Of a stretch of 64,000 nucleotides of DNA, positions 63,974 to 64,000 are shown piece after piece; positions within the stretch are counted from its first letter, which is position 1, and the number at the start of each line of letters is the position of its first letter. The DNA lies in contig PTFA01000336.1 of the NCBI GenBank assembly GCA_003342895.1, positions 778,727-842,726 of the forward strand, read 5' to 3'. A model generated the notes under the pieces. That model saw nothing but the letters and a program-made list of their open reading frames with translations. It did no database searches and was not told the DNA's origin. This DNA comes from Casuarius casuarius (Eukaryota; Chordata; Aves; Casuariiformes; Casuariidae). The translations under genes were made by a program, and so were the position numbers.

Positions 63974-64000
63974 CTTAGCAACAAGCTCTCAGAAAACAGC

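Noticed and set aside
1..64000. CRISPR arrays, operons or phage-like systems
   Set aside because: The window is vertebrate nuclear DNA with introns and LINEs; no regularly spaced repeats or compact gene arrays occur.

Overview
The window looks like nuclear DNA from a bird, or possibly another sauropsid. It contains several CR1-type LINE copies, an intronless CYP1C-type cytochrome P450 (a subfamily found in fish, amphibians and birds but absent from mammals), widely spaced short exons with GT-AG introns, and AT-rich non-coding DNA between GC-rich islands. Scattered single N's and one 85-base N run show that it is a draft assembly.

Layout. Bases 1-3030 hold an antisense, internally damaged CR1 LINE that runs off the left edge. 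From 3.0 to 29.5 kb I find no convincing gene, only two more CR1 3' ends (5.64-6.15 kb and 15.44-16.09 kb), short simple repeats and a GC/CpG-rich patch at 14.1-14.8 kb. From 29.5 to 32.2 kb lies a strong CpG island with TATA box, single-exon coding region and poly(A) signal of CYP1C1 (+ strand). From 32.2 to 42.7 kb there are CR1 scraps, a (TCTTG)n array and AT-rich DNA, part of which is probably the 3'UTR of the next gene.

From 42.7 to 53.1 kb, six minus-strand exons with consistent splice sites and reading phase encode the last 146 residues of RMDN3 (PTPIP51), the TPR-domain protein of ER-mitochondria contacts. Its 5' half was not found. From 60.3 to 62.6 kb, two further minus-strand exons with matching phase form the 3' end of a second gene that I cannot name. 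A third possible exon sits at the right edge.

The main result is the tail-to-tail pair CYP1C1(+)/RMDN3(-). Human CYP1B1 and RMDN2 are also tail-to-tail neighbours, so the two pairs look like products of one ancestral CYP1-RMDN pair duplicated as a block. CYP1C1 is expected to be controlled by the aryl hydrocarbon receptor; GCGTG cores lie near its promoter. I see no operon-like or microbial system here.
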